Assembly: GCA_029204225.1 (NCBI GenBank)
Contig: CM055096.1
Coordinates: forward strand, 75,739,521-75,803,520
DNA length: 64,000 nucleotides
Direction: 5' to 3'
Source: Diphasiastrum complanatum
Taxonomy: Eukaryota; Streptophyta; Lycopodiopsida; Lycopodiales; Lycopodiaceae
Part shown: in pieces, positions 32,006 to 43,920 of the stretch
Layout of the letters: every line of letters starts with the position of its first letter
Numbering within the stretch: position 1 is the first letter of the stretch
Position numbers and translations under genes: made by a program
Notes under the pieces: model-generated
The model's input: only the letters and a program-made list of their open reading frames with translations
What the model was told of the DNA's origin: nothing
Databases searched by the model: none

Positions 32006-32843
32006 GCAGGTTTCATGTATATACGGTTAACCGTAGAGTTTACGTAGTCAAGAAGCAAATGCGGATCTGCATATTGCGTTTCTGTAATTTTTCAACGTTT
32101 GTTACACGGAGCTCTAGAAAGGAACGTCTTCCTCCAACGGGTTGTTAGCATTTTCTTCATCAACACGCTCTTCTGCTTCAGGGAAATCATACAGAAATTG
32201 TAGTGGAGGCACAGGATCGACCAACATTCCTTGAGCCATATCTGGAAGAGTCAGCTTTGGAATTTCTTCCAATCTGACTTGATTCGACCAGTCTGCAGGC
32301 TGGGAATTGGATACCGCGTTTGTTGGGAATTTTCAGTGTAGGGACTATGACCTCTGTCAAAGCCTTCTTCTAGTGGGACTGCCGCAGTGTCAGCGTAGGA
32401 CTTTGCTGCTAATGTTGAAGGCAGTGTGTCTGACAGAGCGCAACAATTGCTTGGATGTCCTTCTTGCTTGTCCACGGCTCAAGGTGTATGATCAAGGGGG
32501 AATCTGCAAAATTGAAGGCCGTAATGGGGCCACGCAACGCAGGCAGAGCAAGGCGACATCGTAGGCGCGAGCACCCATAATCCTGCTTGTATAATTTGTG
32601 TATGTATACATAAAAGTATACAAATCTTTATGTAAATCGTATACAATCTCCCTTTACAAAAGAAGTGGCAGATTATGACATTTAAAGTGTATGTTTTAGG
32701 CCCCCCGCTAATAACATTCGTGCAAGTGCTGGAGGTGAAGAATGAATCTTGTCTCTCATGGCTTTATTCGTGGGTCGGATCCATCGTTAGCCCTAAAAAA
32801 TTTCTAACTGTTGGGCACTCGGACATAACGGAACTCAGATGTA

Positions 32844-32965
32844 ACTGTATATACTCAGATCTAGTCTTACTTGGATGTATTCCTAGACTCAGATGTAGAA
32901 GACTTTGTATACACTCGGATCTAGTCTTACTTGGATGTATTCCTAGACTTGGACGTAGAAGACTT
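32844..32965. repeat. 60-bp tandem duplication
   Basis: Two copies of a 60-bp unit, centred on TCTAGTCTTACTTGGATGTA followed by TTCCTAGACT, start near 32844 and 32904. A weaker third unit follows to about 33040 (AGACTTGGACGTAAATCTGT). Confidence 0.82.
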
Positions 32966-33649
32966 GGGTCTAGACCTGAATGTGAAAAGTGTGAGTAGAC
33001 TTGGACGTAAATCTGTCGGGCGTAGTTCTAGACTCGAATGAAGTGTAGGCCACCAACATCCCGATTATAAAAGTTTGTGAATAGTGATATCGGTTGAAAA
33101 ATGTCCTTCGCCCATTCCATCATGCAAAAACATGATTAGTTCCGGTACTTCATGTGGCAAAACACATCTTCGCAAAATATCATCCATTCATCGGCGATAT
33201 AATTGGCCCACAATCAATTGATAAGGTTGTGTCTTAAGAATCAATTGTCGCTTTTGTACTTTTGTCAAGGAGTCATTGGGTTGGCCTAGCATCAAACAAT
33301 ATGTGATGCCACTTAGGTACGTACTACTTCACTTATAGAACAACACAACATTCCACTTTAGTAGTAACTGGTGTTGTTTCAATTCTGGAGACATGGTCGG
33401 CCAGATAATATTGTTTACCTTTTCGAACTACAACTCAAAAATCAAATTCGATCATTAAAAGTAGCCATCTTGCAATACATCTTGTATTACACGTCTTGTT
33501 TACTAAATAAAGTAACGGTTGATGATCAGTCTAAAATACAAAATGCGTTGCCATTAGATAATGTCAAAATTTCTTAACGGAAGTAACCATGGCTAACGCT
33601 TCTTGTTCTATTGTCGAATAATTCTTCTCAGGATATGAAAGTTGTCTAC

Positions 33650-34075
33650 TTGCAAACCTGATAGGATAATCTTTCTTCTATTCACCTGGCTGCGTCAAAA
33701 CTGATCCAATTGCATATTTTGATGCATCAGTATGAACATGAAACTCAATTGTCCAAATTGGAGCTCGTGGTATCGGTGAAGCTAAAGCTTTCTTCAATTT
33801 TTCAAATGCCTTACAACTGTCTAGATTGATACAATAGTCAGCTTTTATATAGGTCTTGCTAAATTTGCAAAAAATAAAATAAATATTCGATACTAATTTG
33901 CATGACCCATAAAAACGTAGACTCCTCGAATTGTTGCTGGCGGCGGTAACTCCATTATGACTTTGATTTTGGAATAATACATAGCAATGCCATGTCTTGA
34001 TATCACATCTACAAGGACAACTCCATGAGTAACCCAAATTTGACACTCATGAATTGTTCTCATCGGCTTGGTTAG
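33650..34075 (-). mobile_element. Gypsy reverse transcriptase/RNase H junction fragment (minus)
   Basis: Minus-strand translation gives CQIWVTHGVVLVDVISRHGI, PPPATIRGVYVFMGHAN, then CKAFEKLKKALASPIPRAP and EFHVHTDASKYAIGSVLTQP. This is the end of a Ty3/Gypsy RT and the start of its RNase H. It is the same family as the plus-strand copy at 35.85-36.25 kb (EFHVHTDASKYAIGAMLTQS), placed in inverted orientation 1.8 kb away. Several frameshifts are present. Confidence 0.88.
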
Positions 34076-34129
34076 CACCCTTCTTTTCTCTCGCACACCA
34101 TTCTCTTATCTATGTTCGACTTCCTCTTA

Positions 34130-34440
34130 TGCCTCCTCTCCTACACCCTTCTCTCCTCTCCTAGCTCGGTCGAGATCCCAACGAACTAACACTCGGTCGA
34201 GATCCCAATGGAATAACACTCGGTCCAGATCTCTCCCCTCTGTCCCGGCTCGGTCGAGATCCCCAAAGAAATATTTTTTTTGTAAATCTTCACAATACTC
34301 ACGATTCCTTGAATTCTTCCACGAGCACCCAACTGCACCATAGAAGCAGTCGCAAGAAAAAAAATTGCCAAAAATTTTAAAATTTTTACAGTTACTCTGC
34401 GAGCACTCCAATGGTTCATGAGATTTATAGAGTTCAATTT
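34130..34440 (-). repeat. Second copy of the CTCGACCGA minisatellite repeat (reverse orientation)
   Basis: The plus strand shows CTCGGTCGAGATCCC at about 34163, 34191 and 34247, with a diverged unit at 34218. The reverse complement, GGGATCTCGACCGAG with GTGTTAGTTCGTTG between units, matches the repeat at 9650-9830. The flanks agree too: AAATTTTAAAATTTTTGGCA-type sequence beside one end and GA-rich sequence beside the other. It lies next to the inverted Gypsy fragment. Confidence 0.85.
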
Positions 34441-34789
34441 ATAATTTTTTTTAAACCGCTTTCTTCTAAGTAGTTATTTGAGTTTACTTTAATTCCTTTA
34501 AACTTTCATAAATTTTTTATTTGAGCTCAAATTTCAGTCCAGTAATTACAAAAAGTAATCAGAACGACGAGTCTAACATTGAGAAGTTGTCAAAATCTTG
34601 TAATTATTATTTTCCATTTTTTTAAGACCCTTTTCTTGAGTCAGTTTTTTACGTTTTCTCGATAGTTTTTTCGAATCATAGCATCACTTCCGTCTGAGCT
34701 CGGAATTCGATGTTGTAAAAGCCAAATTCACATACCAACTGTCCCTCATCCACACACATCTCCACCACCAAAACCTCAACCACGTGGTC

Positions 34790-36490
34790 ATACTATGAAA
34801 GAGAAAATGAAAAAACCACTTCAAATTCAACCGCCGGGTGACCTCACCATTGTTCAGGAAATTCCTGAGATTGCCTCTAGTCCTACACCAATCCCCAATA
34901 AATTCCAAGCACCATCCCGACAAGAGAAAGACAAGGCTCCCCTCGAATCTCCAGCCCATGATATTCCTGCATACTTTAAGGACTATATGATCGAGGATGT
35001 CACAATCCAATTACCCCAAGCTCAATGTGAGCCAGCTGGTAATTCACCCTACGAAGGCCCTGCACAAACCATAACCTTTTTCCTGAGTGAGCCAAATGAA
35101 ACCAACGAATGTTGTCCACGTCGGAGCTCCTCTCAATCGCGAACAACGCAGACGGCTTGAAAAGCTCTTGTGAAATATCGACATATCTTTGCTTGGACCT
35201 ATAAAGACATGAAAGGCGTCTCACCCCAAGTAGCTGTGCATCGTATCCCGCTTAAACCAGGTGCGAGACCCATTGCGAGTCGTCCATACAGATGCAATTC
35301 CATTTATAAGGCCAAGATCAAAGAAGAATTACAACGCCTCTTAGATGCGGGATTTATCTATGAAATTGAGCATACTGAGTGGGTCTTCCCAATTATCATC
35401 GTCCCCAAGAAATATGGAAAACTCCGCATCTGTGTCGATTTTAAGAAACTTAACGCCGTCTCTGAACGTGATCATTTTCCATTACCTTTCGGAGAATCCA
35501 TCTTAGAAAATCTAGCAGGAGATGAGGCTTACTCCTTCTTAGATGGCTTTAGCGGATACAATATGATCCAAATCGCTGAAGAAGATTAACACAAAACCGC
35601 GTTTGCCACAGAATGGGGAACCTTCTGCTGGAAAGTCATGCCCTTTGGTCTCTGCAATGCTCCTAGCACCTTCCAACGTGTTATTCAAGCGGCCTTTTCT
35701 CAGCAGATGGGTGATACCTTAGAAGTTTACTTGGACGATTTAGGAGCACATTCCGAAGAAATACACCATCTGTTTGTGCTCGAAAAAAAATTTATCCAAT
35801 GTCAACGCTTCGGCATCTCTCTCTCAATCCTGAAAAATGCCAGATTTGGGTAACCCATGGTATTGTGTTAGGACATATTATCTCACAAAATGGCATTGCC
35901 ACTGACCCTGAAAAGATCCTTATCATTTAAAATCTACCGGAACCGCGTACGATACGTGAAATTTACTCCTTCCTTGGCCATGCCAACTACTATTGGTGCT
36001 TTATTTTCGATTTTGCTAACAAAGCACGCTTAATCTACAAGGTAGTTGTAGTTCCCAAATGGACGGATGAACAATGCGTCGCCTTTAATCAACTCAAAAA
36101 AGGCCTTACCACTGCACCCATCCTCCGGGCTCCTGATTATTCTAAAGAATTCCATGTGCATACCGATGCATCCAAGTATGCCATTGGAGCAATGCTCACC
36201 CAATCGAGAGAATTCAAAAAGGACTACCCAATTCGTTTTCTTAGTCGACAATTGATACTTGCTGAAGTCAATTATACCACTACCAAACGCGAAGCTTTGG
36301 CAATGATATATGCGGTTCAAAAGTTTCGCCATTATCCGTTCTTCACTGATCATCAAGCACTGTTGTATCTCATCAACAAGACGTGCACCACAGGCCGTAT
36401 TACTCGATGGATCCTATTATTGCGAGAATTTGAGTTTAGGATCGTGGTTTGTAAGGGAGTTCAACATTTTTTAAGCAGATGGTGAGGGCC
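34790..36490 (+). mobile_element. Ty3/Gypsy retrotransposon: pre-RT linker, reverse transcriptase, RNase H (defective)
   Basis: Plus-strand translation gives the pre-RT linker (VVHVGAPLNREQRRRLEKLL). The RT follows with FAWTYKDMKGVSPQVAVHRI, WVFPIIIVPKKYGKLRICVD, SFLDGFSGYNMIQIAEED and WKVMPFGLCNAPSTFQRVI, reaching catalytic YLDD at 35728-35739. The RNase H follows, with FHVHTDASKYAIGAMLTQ and TDHQALLYLINK, and ends at VQHFLSRW. There is a stop at 35587-35589, frameshifts near 35150 and 35850, and stops around 35930-36030. The element is dead. The segment that should come next, integrase, is present but inverted at 36965-38165. Confidence 0.93.
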
Positions 36491-36964
36491 CGCGAATCCT
36501 TGTAAGAGATTTTTTTATGCCAAAAGAGAAAAAACGTCTGACAATGCAAAAATGTGTCTGATCAGAATTTGCAGAGATAGCAAAGAAATCGTGAGTATCA
36601 ATTTGAGCTGCAGCGAATTGTCTGCGAATTTTGAAAGTGGATATCTCATGAATAAAACTATTTTTTCTATTGTTAGACATTTTTTTATCTGAGACAGAAT
36701 TCGTGGAGGCCAAAAATGGATCGTGCTTTGTAAAAAAGGGGTCAGGCAAATTCTATCTAAGATATTGTGAAAAAATTTCTTCTGAAACAAATGACGTTTG
36801 TGGTTTTCTCAGAGAAGACTGTTGGTATACCTGATCTGATAGTATCTTGATGGGTGAAACAAGAAAGCATAGCAAAAATGTTGTTGAAATGGCATGCAGA
36901 CAATAAAAAGGAAGGAAAACAATAGGAAAGCAAATAGCTAATACATATCAAGATAAAAACATGG

Positions 36965-38165
36965 TTCATTGTACTTTCTCAGTCAACTGCCATTGACCAC
37001 AGTGTCGAGGATATTGCCTTGAAGGGTTTGGAGTTGGACATATCCAGAGGCAAAGATTCTTTTAATGATGTAAGGTCCTTGGCCAGAAAATTTCAGTTTT
37101 CCTTTGAAGGCTTTGGCCTGGTATAGCAGGACCTTATCTCCAATCTAGAAATCTCTAAGTTTCAATGATCGATCATGCCATGCTTTTTGTCGTCGTTTGT
37201 GGACTTGTTGAGCATGGATGCTGATCCTTCGTGTTTCACAAAGTTGCTCCAGATGGAATAACCTATTTGGAAGATTCTGAGGAGTATCGAGCTCGAAGGG
37301 AGGGGATATGGAATTCCACAAGCATAACGGCTTCTTGGCCATATGTGAGCTGGAAAGGGGTTAAGCTTGTAGCTCACTTCGGGGTGGTGCGATAAGCCCA
37401 GAGAGCAGCATGGAGTTTGAGTTCCCAATCAGATCGGCTGGATTCGACGGTTTTGGTGAGAATTCCACATAGGATTTTATTGGTGGATTCTGCCTGGCCA
37501 TTGCAGCGTGGATAGTATGGGGAACTTTTGTGATGTACCACAAAAAATTTGGAAAGAAGCTTTGCTATGACAGAGTTAAAGAAATGTGTACCCCTATCAC
37601 AGATACTATGATGTAATGAGATTGTGTGTGTCGAGCAGCAGGACTAATAGGTCCGACATAATCGATTTCTCATTTCTAAAAAGCTTGATCAGTGGTTACG
37701 GGGTGTAGAGGCATGTAGTCTATTTTTTGAAAGCGTTTGGTGCGTTGGCAGACATCACAAGCCTTAGTGTAATTGTGTGTATCCTTGAAGAGTGTTGGCC
37801 ACCAAAAATCGGCTAAGAGGATTTTCTTAGCAGTTGTTTCAGAAGAGAAATGGCTGGCACCAATACCTTCATGAGTGAGAGAAATTACAGAGGGTATTTC
37901 TCCTTCAGTAAGACATCGTCGGATAATTCCATCTAACCCTTGCTTGTAGAGTTGTCCTACGATTAACGTACAAAGTTGAGGTTTAGATAATGAATGATCC
38001 ATCTGACCTAAAGTTAAATATTCAGTAATTTTCTTAGCCCATACAGGTGTAGAGTCAACTTGGAAAAGGATTGCATATGGTAAATCATCGTTGATGCCTT
38101 GATCAGGGGTAGGAAGGTTAGGAACGTTGCCTCGAAATTCGCAACCATCCTTACCAAATTGTGGA
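36965..38165 (-). mobile_element. Gypsy integrase block, inverted relative to the adjacent RT/RNase H
   Basis: Minus-strand translation starts in the RNase H-integrase linker (NDDLPYAILFQVDSTPVWAK). It then gives the zinc-binding H2C2 domain (HEGIGASHFSS with ACDVCQRTKRF), catalytic-core remnants ending LTPFQLTYGQEAVML, and the C-terminal domain (GDKVLLYQAKAFKGKLKFSG, GPYIIKRIFASGYVQLQTLQ). Stops and frameshifts are frequent. The most N-terminal part of this block is exactly what should follow the RNase H end at 36.49 kb, but it lies at the far end in reverse orientation. Confidence 0.9.
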
Positions 38166-38332
38166 CATTGAGGACGATTTCTGGGTCAAGTTGTGAATTC
38201 CTACCAAAAAAAGTCTATATATAGTCCTCCACCTTCTCTCCACGAGTTCATTTTAGATTGCTGCTCTCGAGTTCATGCCAAATTTTTTTCAAAATTTTTA
38301 AAATTCTCAGAGCAATCTAAAATCACTACTAT

Positions 38333-40627
38333 CATGGCTTCCTGCAATTCCTCGCTTAGCTTGCATCGCCGTAAACCCCCTCATCCGAGCAGCCTACTCC
38401 ACTTATTCAGATGAGTTCCAAACTTTTCGGATTACATCCAAGAGTGGCAGCTATTCTATTATCAACGTCTCTCCTAAGGATTTCCAGAGCATCGGCTTTC
38501 CTAATCTCGGAGAGACAATCCATGGAAAGGGCACCAGCTATGATGCCAAGTACTTCACAAAATTTCTGACAGACGACGCAAAACCATTGCCCAAACCAAC
38601 GACAGGATCGCTATTCGCCTCATCACAGATCCCCAACTACGGGTCGCCTTAGAGATCCTCGTCACCATGGTTGCAGTGCATAACACCAAGATGGATCGCA
38701 TCCCACCGAGCGACCTCTTTTCTTTGACCCTCACATGGACGATCCCACTCAAAATTACAAGTGGGCTGAGAAGGTAGCAGAGAAGCTGTGCGGAGCTCTG
38801 AAAGCCCGCAAACCAACTACCAAATGTGGGTATCTCCTCCACATGTTGGTCACCAAACAATTGGGATCTAGGACGGTTGCTGCCATCAAGGAGCTGGATG
38901 ATGTTTATCTAAGCACAAAAAAGCGAGCCACCCCCCAACCAACAGCAGACCTAGTCTCACCAGCCCCACCTACTAAGAAGCAGAAAGGGAAGGCAATCAG
39001 CACAGAAGCCAATGTCTCACATGACATTCTATCCAGCGACATCGGGGTGGAATATGTTGAATTCGGACGGAGCCTTAAACCATCTCAGGTCCCAAAGGAG
39101 GTCCTAGAGCAGCAGGCGACCTTACTTCACCAGGCCCAACAACGTCGACAAGTAGTAGCAGCAGCAGCAGGCAGCTCCAAAACGGCAGACACTTCCAACT
39201 CTGATCCTATGGGCGTGATTCTGTCCACACATGCAATCTCCTCTCCATCACTTGCTCTCATACTCCCACCACCACCCCCACCATTTACTGCCACCTCCAC
39301 ACCCTCACTAACTCTCAACACGGGCTTCACTTCCACAAAAGCCCTCACCTGTACAAATCTCCACCCTACTTGACTCCACAGTCAACGTAGATGTTTTGCA
39401 TAACAATTACTAACTGCACTTCCATCAACCATTGTCACCACTAACCCAATCCAACAATCTCTGCCACGTAGTATCTCCCCACCCCTCAATCCACAATCAC
39501 CCCCACCTGCCTTTCATACACCTCCGTCTAGCCCTGCTCCTGATTTTCTACCATTTAACCCAATGTCGTATCCTAACTACACATGCACCCTCCCTGACAT
39601 TGGTCCTTAGGAGCAGCTACCCATTGCAGCCCAAAAAGCGGTATGGTTGGTGAATGAGCTCCAATACAATCTATTCGGCACCCTAGGAAGACAATATACT
39701 ATGCGGTAGTTCGACGATGGTGCAATGGCGAGCCTTCAGAAAGAAAAAGCAAGGCTAGAGGAGGAAAACAAACAACAACAGCTGCAGATCCAGAACCTAA
39801 CAAATTACAATCAACAACAACAGCAGATGCTACTCCACCACCAGCTCTAACTAAAGGTATCCAACATGCAGCAAACCATCGATACCCTCAAAGCCGAAAA
39901 GGATGAGGCTATAGCAGATTTACAAGCAGCACGTTCCGCTATGACATACTGCCAGATTTGGACACATAAAGCAGCAGTCAAACTCCTGGATCCACAACCT
40001 CTCTGGCGTCATCAGCTCTTCCTGCAAAGTAAGACCTCAATGGCGTGGTATCTTGAATCTCCCTCCTACATGCGCACCAATCCTTACTACTATCCAGTAG
40101 CGAGGTGAGAACCATTTCCTGCCACCAAGGTCAAGAACAGAATTTTTTGGCCTAAACTCACAGGCGTGGATACCGGCAACTTAGCCAAAGACATGATCAC
40201 CAACTGCCGAGTATTCTACCAAAAGTACCATGGCAATCCTGATCGCGATGTCAGATATTTTGCGGATAATTGCGGCCTGGTGGCATTTCTGGTAGAACTC
40301 ATAGGTTTTTGGGATCAAGGGTTACCCCCAATCGCCCTTGATATCAATAAACCCTTGTGCATGCAAGATGACCATATCAACGTTGCAAGGCTCTATTATC
40401 ACGCTGCACTCATTTCCGCCCTGCACGTTGATATGGTGGAGCTATGGAAAACCCATAACTTTCTCCAGGGTATGCTCCATTATTACAAACCCATGCCCTT
40501 CCTGAACAAATTACGGTGGCAAATGATGGAGGGCATGGCACGACAATCTACCACTCCCGACAACAACAGTCTCTCCTCCAAGAAGCACAAAAGATCCAGG
40601 ACGAAAAGGTGTCGACCAATCCAATAA
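38333..40627 (+). mobile_element. Unrecognised retroelement ORF region (gag-like), frameshifted
   Basis: Starting from the ATG at 38335, translation in shifting frames gives a roughly 750-codon protein. The first part includes SDEFQTFRITSKSGSYSIIN, IAIRLITDPQLRVALEILVT and YKWAEKVAEKLCGALKARKP. A Pro/Ser/Thr-rich low-complexity linker follows (about 39130-39640). A Gln-rich coiled coil comes next (LQKEKARLEEENKQQQLQIQ, MQQTIDTLKAEKDEAIADLQ). The last domain (40166-40627) contains NCRVFYQKYHGNPDRDVRYF and WKTHNFLQGMLHYYKPMPFL. Stops lie near 39373, 39708, 39849 and 40106. I do not recognise the family. A polypurine tract and LTR start follow at once, so it is an element ORF, either gag-like or a third ORF after pol. 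Confidence 0.65.
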
Positions 40628-40639
40628 GGAGGGGGATAA
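40622..40639 (+). promoter_or_regulatory. Polypurine tract
   Basis: AATAAGGAGGGGGATAA directly precedes TGTTAGCAAC, the standard layout of a polypurine tract and 3' LTR start on the plus strand. Confidence 0.75.
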
Positions 40640-41438
40640 TGTTAGCAACTATGCTAACACAAAGAAAATAAAAAAGAAAGAAATAAAACTCCATGGCACG
40701 TGTTTTGTAAGACCACGTATGAGTATCTGTCAATAAACTTCAGCCATGACATGTGTTTTGTAAGTCCATGAGTAGTAATAATAAAAAAGCTTAAACTTAG
40801 ATTTAGAAAACTTAAAATTAGAAATATTTTATCTTAAGTTTTCCTAAGTTAAAAAATTGGAAGTTCTAAATCCTAAGTTAGAAGTTCTAGAAAGGCTAGA
40901 AACAGATTAGTCCCATAAGTTAGTAGATACTTATGGAAGACCCTCCTTGCCATAAAAGGAGAGGTACTTGTATTGTAAATGACACTTTTGAGATTAAGCT
41001 ATCTTGCTCTCTATTTTGGAGAATTATCATTCTATTTCATTTGTGTTCCCTTTGGAAAGGTGCATAGCTTGAGGGAAGGTGCTCGGGCCTCCTCTTGCCT
41101 CCTTTCATCGATTTTATTGTGGCATGTTCATTATTGCTTATTTTTTTAGTATTTGCCACAATCTCATTTTATTACCCTTTGGGTGTTAATCTAGGATTTA
41201 GTCTAATCACCTTGCTAGTTGGGTAAGCCTTAGTAAGGTTTTGTATTTTGTCATCTCAGTTAATTTCATTTCTGTTTCGGGCACTAGTTGAGTAAGCCTT
41301 AGTGCTTCATCATTGTTTTATTTTCATATTTCCGTTGAAGCTTGTTGTAGAAACTTAAAAAGTGGACGAATCTCTACATCCCTATACTACACCCGTAACT
41401 AGATCTAGCCACCGCATGAACTAGAAATACTTCCAACA
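40640..41438 (+). mobile_element. Probable 3' LTR (TGTTAGC...CCAACA), ~800 bp
   Basis: The LTR starts TGTTAGCAAC after the polypurine tract. A promoter/R-like region occurs near 40950-41050 (CATAAAAGGAGAGGTACTTG). The end is placed at ...CTTCCAACA by the TG...CA rule. No second copy is in the window, so the right end is tentative. Confidence 0.5.
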
Positions 41439-41449
41439 ATTCTTCAAAC

Positions 41450-42850
41450 TCCTATTAGAAATGTGCTTCAACCAACAATTTCTAGATCCGTTTATACACA
41501 CCGTATTATGGAGTTACACGATATGATGGATCGTGCACTTGCTCTGAAGCACTTATCTACAAACCATATCAATGAATGGTGGAAAGTCACTGCTCAACAA
41601 AAACCTTATTGTTACAACCAACAACTGTCTGAATATGTGAAGCATTCACTCCATTAATGTAGACAATTGGCTAGAAGATTTGGATTATAACTTCTACTAT
41701 AGTGGATGTATTGGTGACATGGTTTTCTTTGCTTCATTGGATTTCCAAGGACATGTTTAGTCATGGTGGAACATCGTTCACGACTTTCTTCTTGAAAACT
41801 GGTTAAATTTTTAAAATAGTTTGTAGACAGATCTTCAATCGATCCGAGTTTATCCAATGGTGTTCTTTGAACCAAATAATATGTTTGCTGAGTACAATCG
41901 AGAATTCTAACAATTGGTCCCAATATTCGATTATGGAAAAGTATATCTTGTACAATGCTATATATATGGCTTACAACCTCAATATTTGTATTATCTGCAA
42001 ACTACTTCTCTCCAACCTGGGTTTCGATTAAGGGAAACTATGGAATATGTTTTAAAGTACGAGCAACAATGGCTTCTATTGGAGAATCTTATTTCTATGG
42101 ATTCTTTAGAACTCAACTGCCAGAATCTAATTCACGTCTATATTTGAAAAATATGGACGTGAATAATGATTGGGAATGTTCTCTCAATCAATCAACACTT
42201 TTTTGGAAACAGATTTTTAAATATGCCAGCAATCTATATCAGTTTCTTTGGAGAAGTTTGCATTGCTCGGTGGGTTTTAACAAGAAATATTCCATTGAGT
42301 AATGTCAACAATGGTTTTCTACAGTGGGAGAATCAGAATGGCAGAATTGTTATTTCCATGGTTTGACCTTGAAATACATATACGTTCTCCTGTATCAATG
42401 CTTCAGGTGTATACATGGCCAGTTATGCTTTACTAATTTCTGAAAGTAAATTTCATTTAAAATCCAAACTGGCAAAAGCATAATTCAATGGAGTTGATTT
42501 GTCTTGGCCAAATTTGAATGAAAATCTATCCAGATTTGAAAAAATATATTTTGGTCAACAGAGACATATGCTTCAGCATACGACAGAGTGTCAGTATTCA
42601 TGCCGAGTACTTCATATGGAGCATTTATATATGAACAACAATTCATGACTACCATTGTTTATGACAGAATTGTGATTTTCTTGATCAAATTGTTCAAAGA
42701 ACATGGATTGGTAGTTACGACAGAAGAGCCGGATGCAAGACAAAACCAAGAATCCAAGGGAATTGGATAAGCATCCGAATTGGTATGATGTCGAGGAAGC
42801 AGACAAAAGAGGATATTGCAGTGAAACACTCTATGTTGTAAAATTGCGTG
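41450..42850 (+). mobile_element. Decayed LTR-element coding region: gag-like domain plus the unknown ORF family
   Basis: The first part (41640-42100) translates, with stops, to gag-like sequence: DNWLEDLDYNFYYSGCIGDM, VFFASLDFQGHV, SWWNIVHDF and YGLQPQYLYYLQTTSLQPG. The second part (42065-42850) is a homologue of the 7.4-9.1 kb minus-strand ORF, with ASIGESYFYGF, DVNNDWECSLNQSTLFWKQI, YDRVSVFM and GAFIYEQQFMTT. The last 230 bp (42620-42830) match the other copy at roughly 90% by eye, then diverge abruptly. Stops and frameshifts are scattered, so it is dead. It shows that the unknown domain travels with a gag in this family. Confidence 0.75.
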
Positions 42851-43340
42851 TGGGCGTGAGCGACAATAGAAGCTTGATGATTTAGCGCGACGTGTAGGAA
42901 CGAAAACACAACAGTTAGCAGCAGAATTATTCAAGTAGAAAAATTCATACAGAATGCGCAAATGAATGACACAGTAGTGAGACAAAAATTACACTCTAAT
43001 TAATATCAACAGTGAGTATAATAGCTTGAAGTAATAACTTCAGCTTGCTGAGCGTGATAACGCTGGCTACAGATAACTCTAATTGAAAGAGAATTTCAAT
43101 TAACACACTTACATAGCTTGATTCAACTAGTATATGTATTTACAAGTGTCGAGAGACAAAAAAATATCTTACAAGCTTTTAATGCTATTTACGCTAGTCT
43201 TTGCATATGTACAAAGTTGGTAACTGCTAACCGCCTTTGGGATATTTGGTTGTCCAACTATTTTAGGGTTGCGGTTAAGTTGGCGACGTCGGTCAGCCAA
43301 TGTAGCAAAAATGCGAAACACCCGAAAAACCCGAAGGTGC
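42851..43340. other. Intergenic stretch, nothing recognised
   Basis: Short frames only. It leads into the G/A-rich repeat block at 43340. Confidence 0.35.
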
Positions 43341-43920
43341 CCTTAGAATGAAGGTTTGCAACTCCTGAAGGTGCCCTTACACTAAAGGTATGTAAATCCC
43401 TAAGGCGCCCTTAGATTCAAGGCAGCGAAGAAGACAAAAAAGCCAAAAAAGCCAAAAAGTGTCTTACACTGAAGGCAGAGAAGAAGGCGAAGGTGTCTTA
43501 AACTAAAGACAGTGAGAAAGGCAAAAAGTGCCTTAGTTTAGAGGCGGCGAAGAAAACCGAAAAAGGCGAAGGTGCCCTAAAATGGTTTTAAGGTTTTCTG
43601 GGTACTTTTGTCGCATTTTTCGCAAAGGGCAAAAAGGGAAAAAGGTGAAGGTGGTCCAAAAAAATGGTTTAAGTCATTCTGGCCAGTGTGTCGCATTTTT
43701 GAAGGCAGAAAAAGCAAAGGTGCCTTAAGAATGGTTTCTAAGGCATTCTGGCCACTTGGCCAGTGTGTCTTTTTTTTTTTTGTGAAGGGAAAAAGGCGAA
43801 AAAACAAAGGTGCCTTAAGAATGGTTTCTAAGGCATTTTGGCCACTTGGCCAGCTTGTCGCATTTTTCACTAAGAAGCGAAAAAGGCGAAGGTGCCTAAA
43901 AAACTGTTTAAGGTAAAAGA
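43340..43920. repeat. Degenerate tandem repeat block (AAGGTGCC...; 80-90 bp higher-order unit)
   Basis: Short units of AAGGTGCCCTTAGAWTGAAG type run from 43340 to 43570. They then merge into about four 80-90 bp units containing GCCTTAAGAATGGTTTCTAA, GGCATTCTGGCCACTTGG and GTGTCGCATTTTTC. The pair at about 43720 and 43808 is nearly identical. The purine-rich strand yields long lysine-rich frames that are by-products of the repeat. Confidence 0.85.

Noticed and set aside
43608-43916. Lysine/arginine-rich frames on both strands
   Set aside because: They arise from the purine-rich tandem repeat and shift frame between units.
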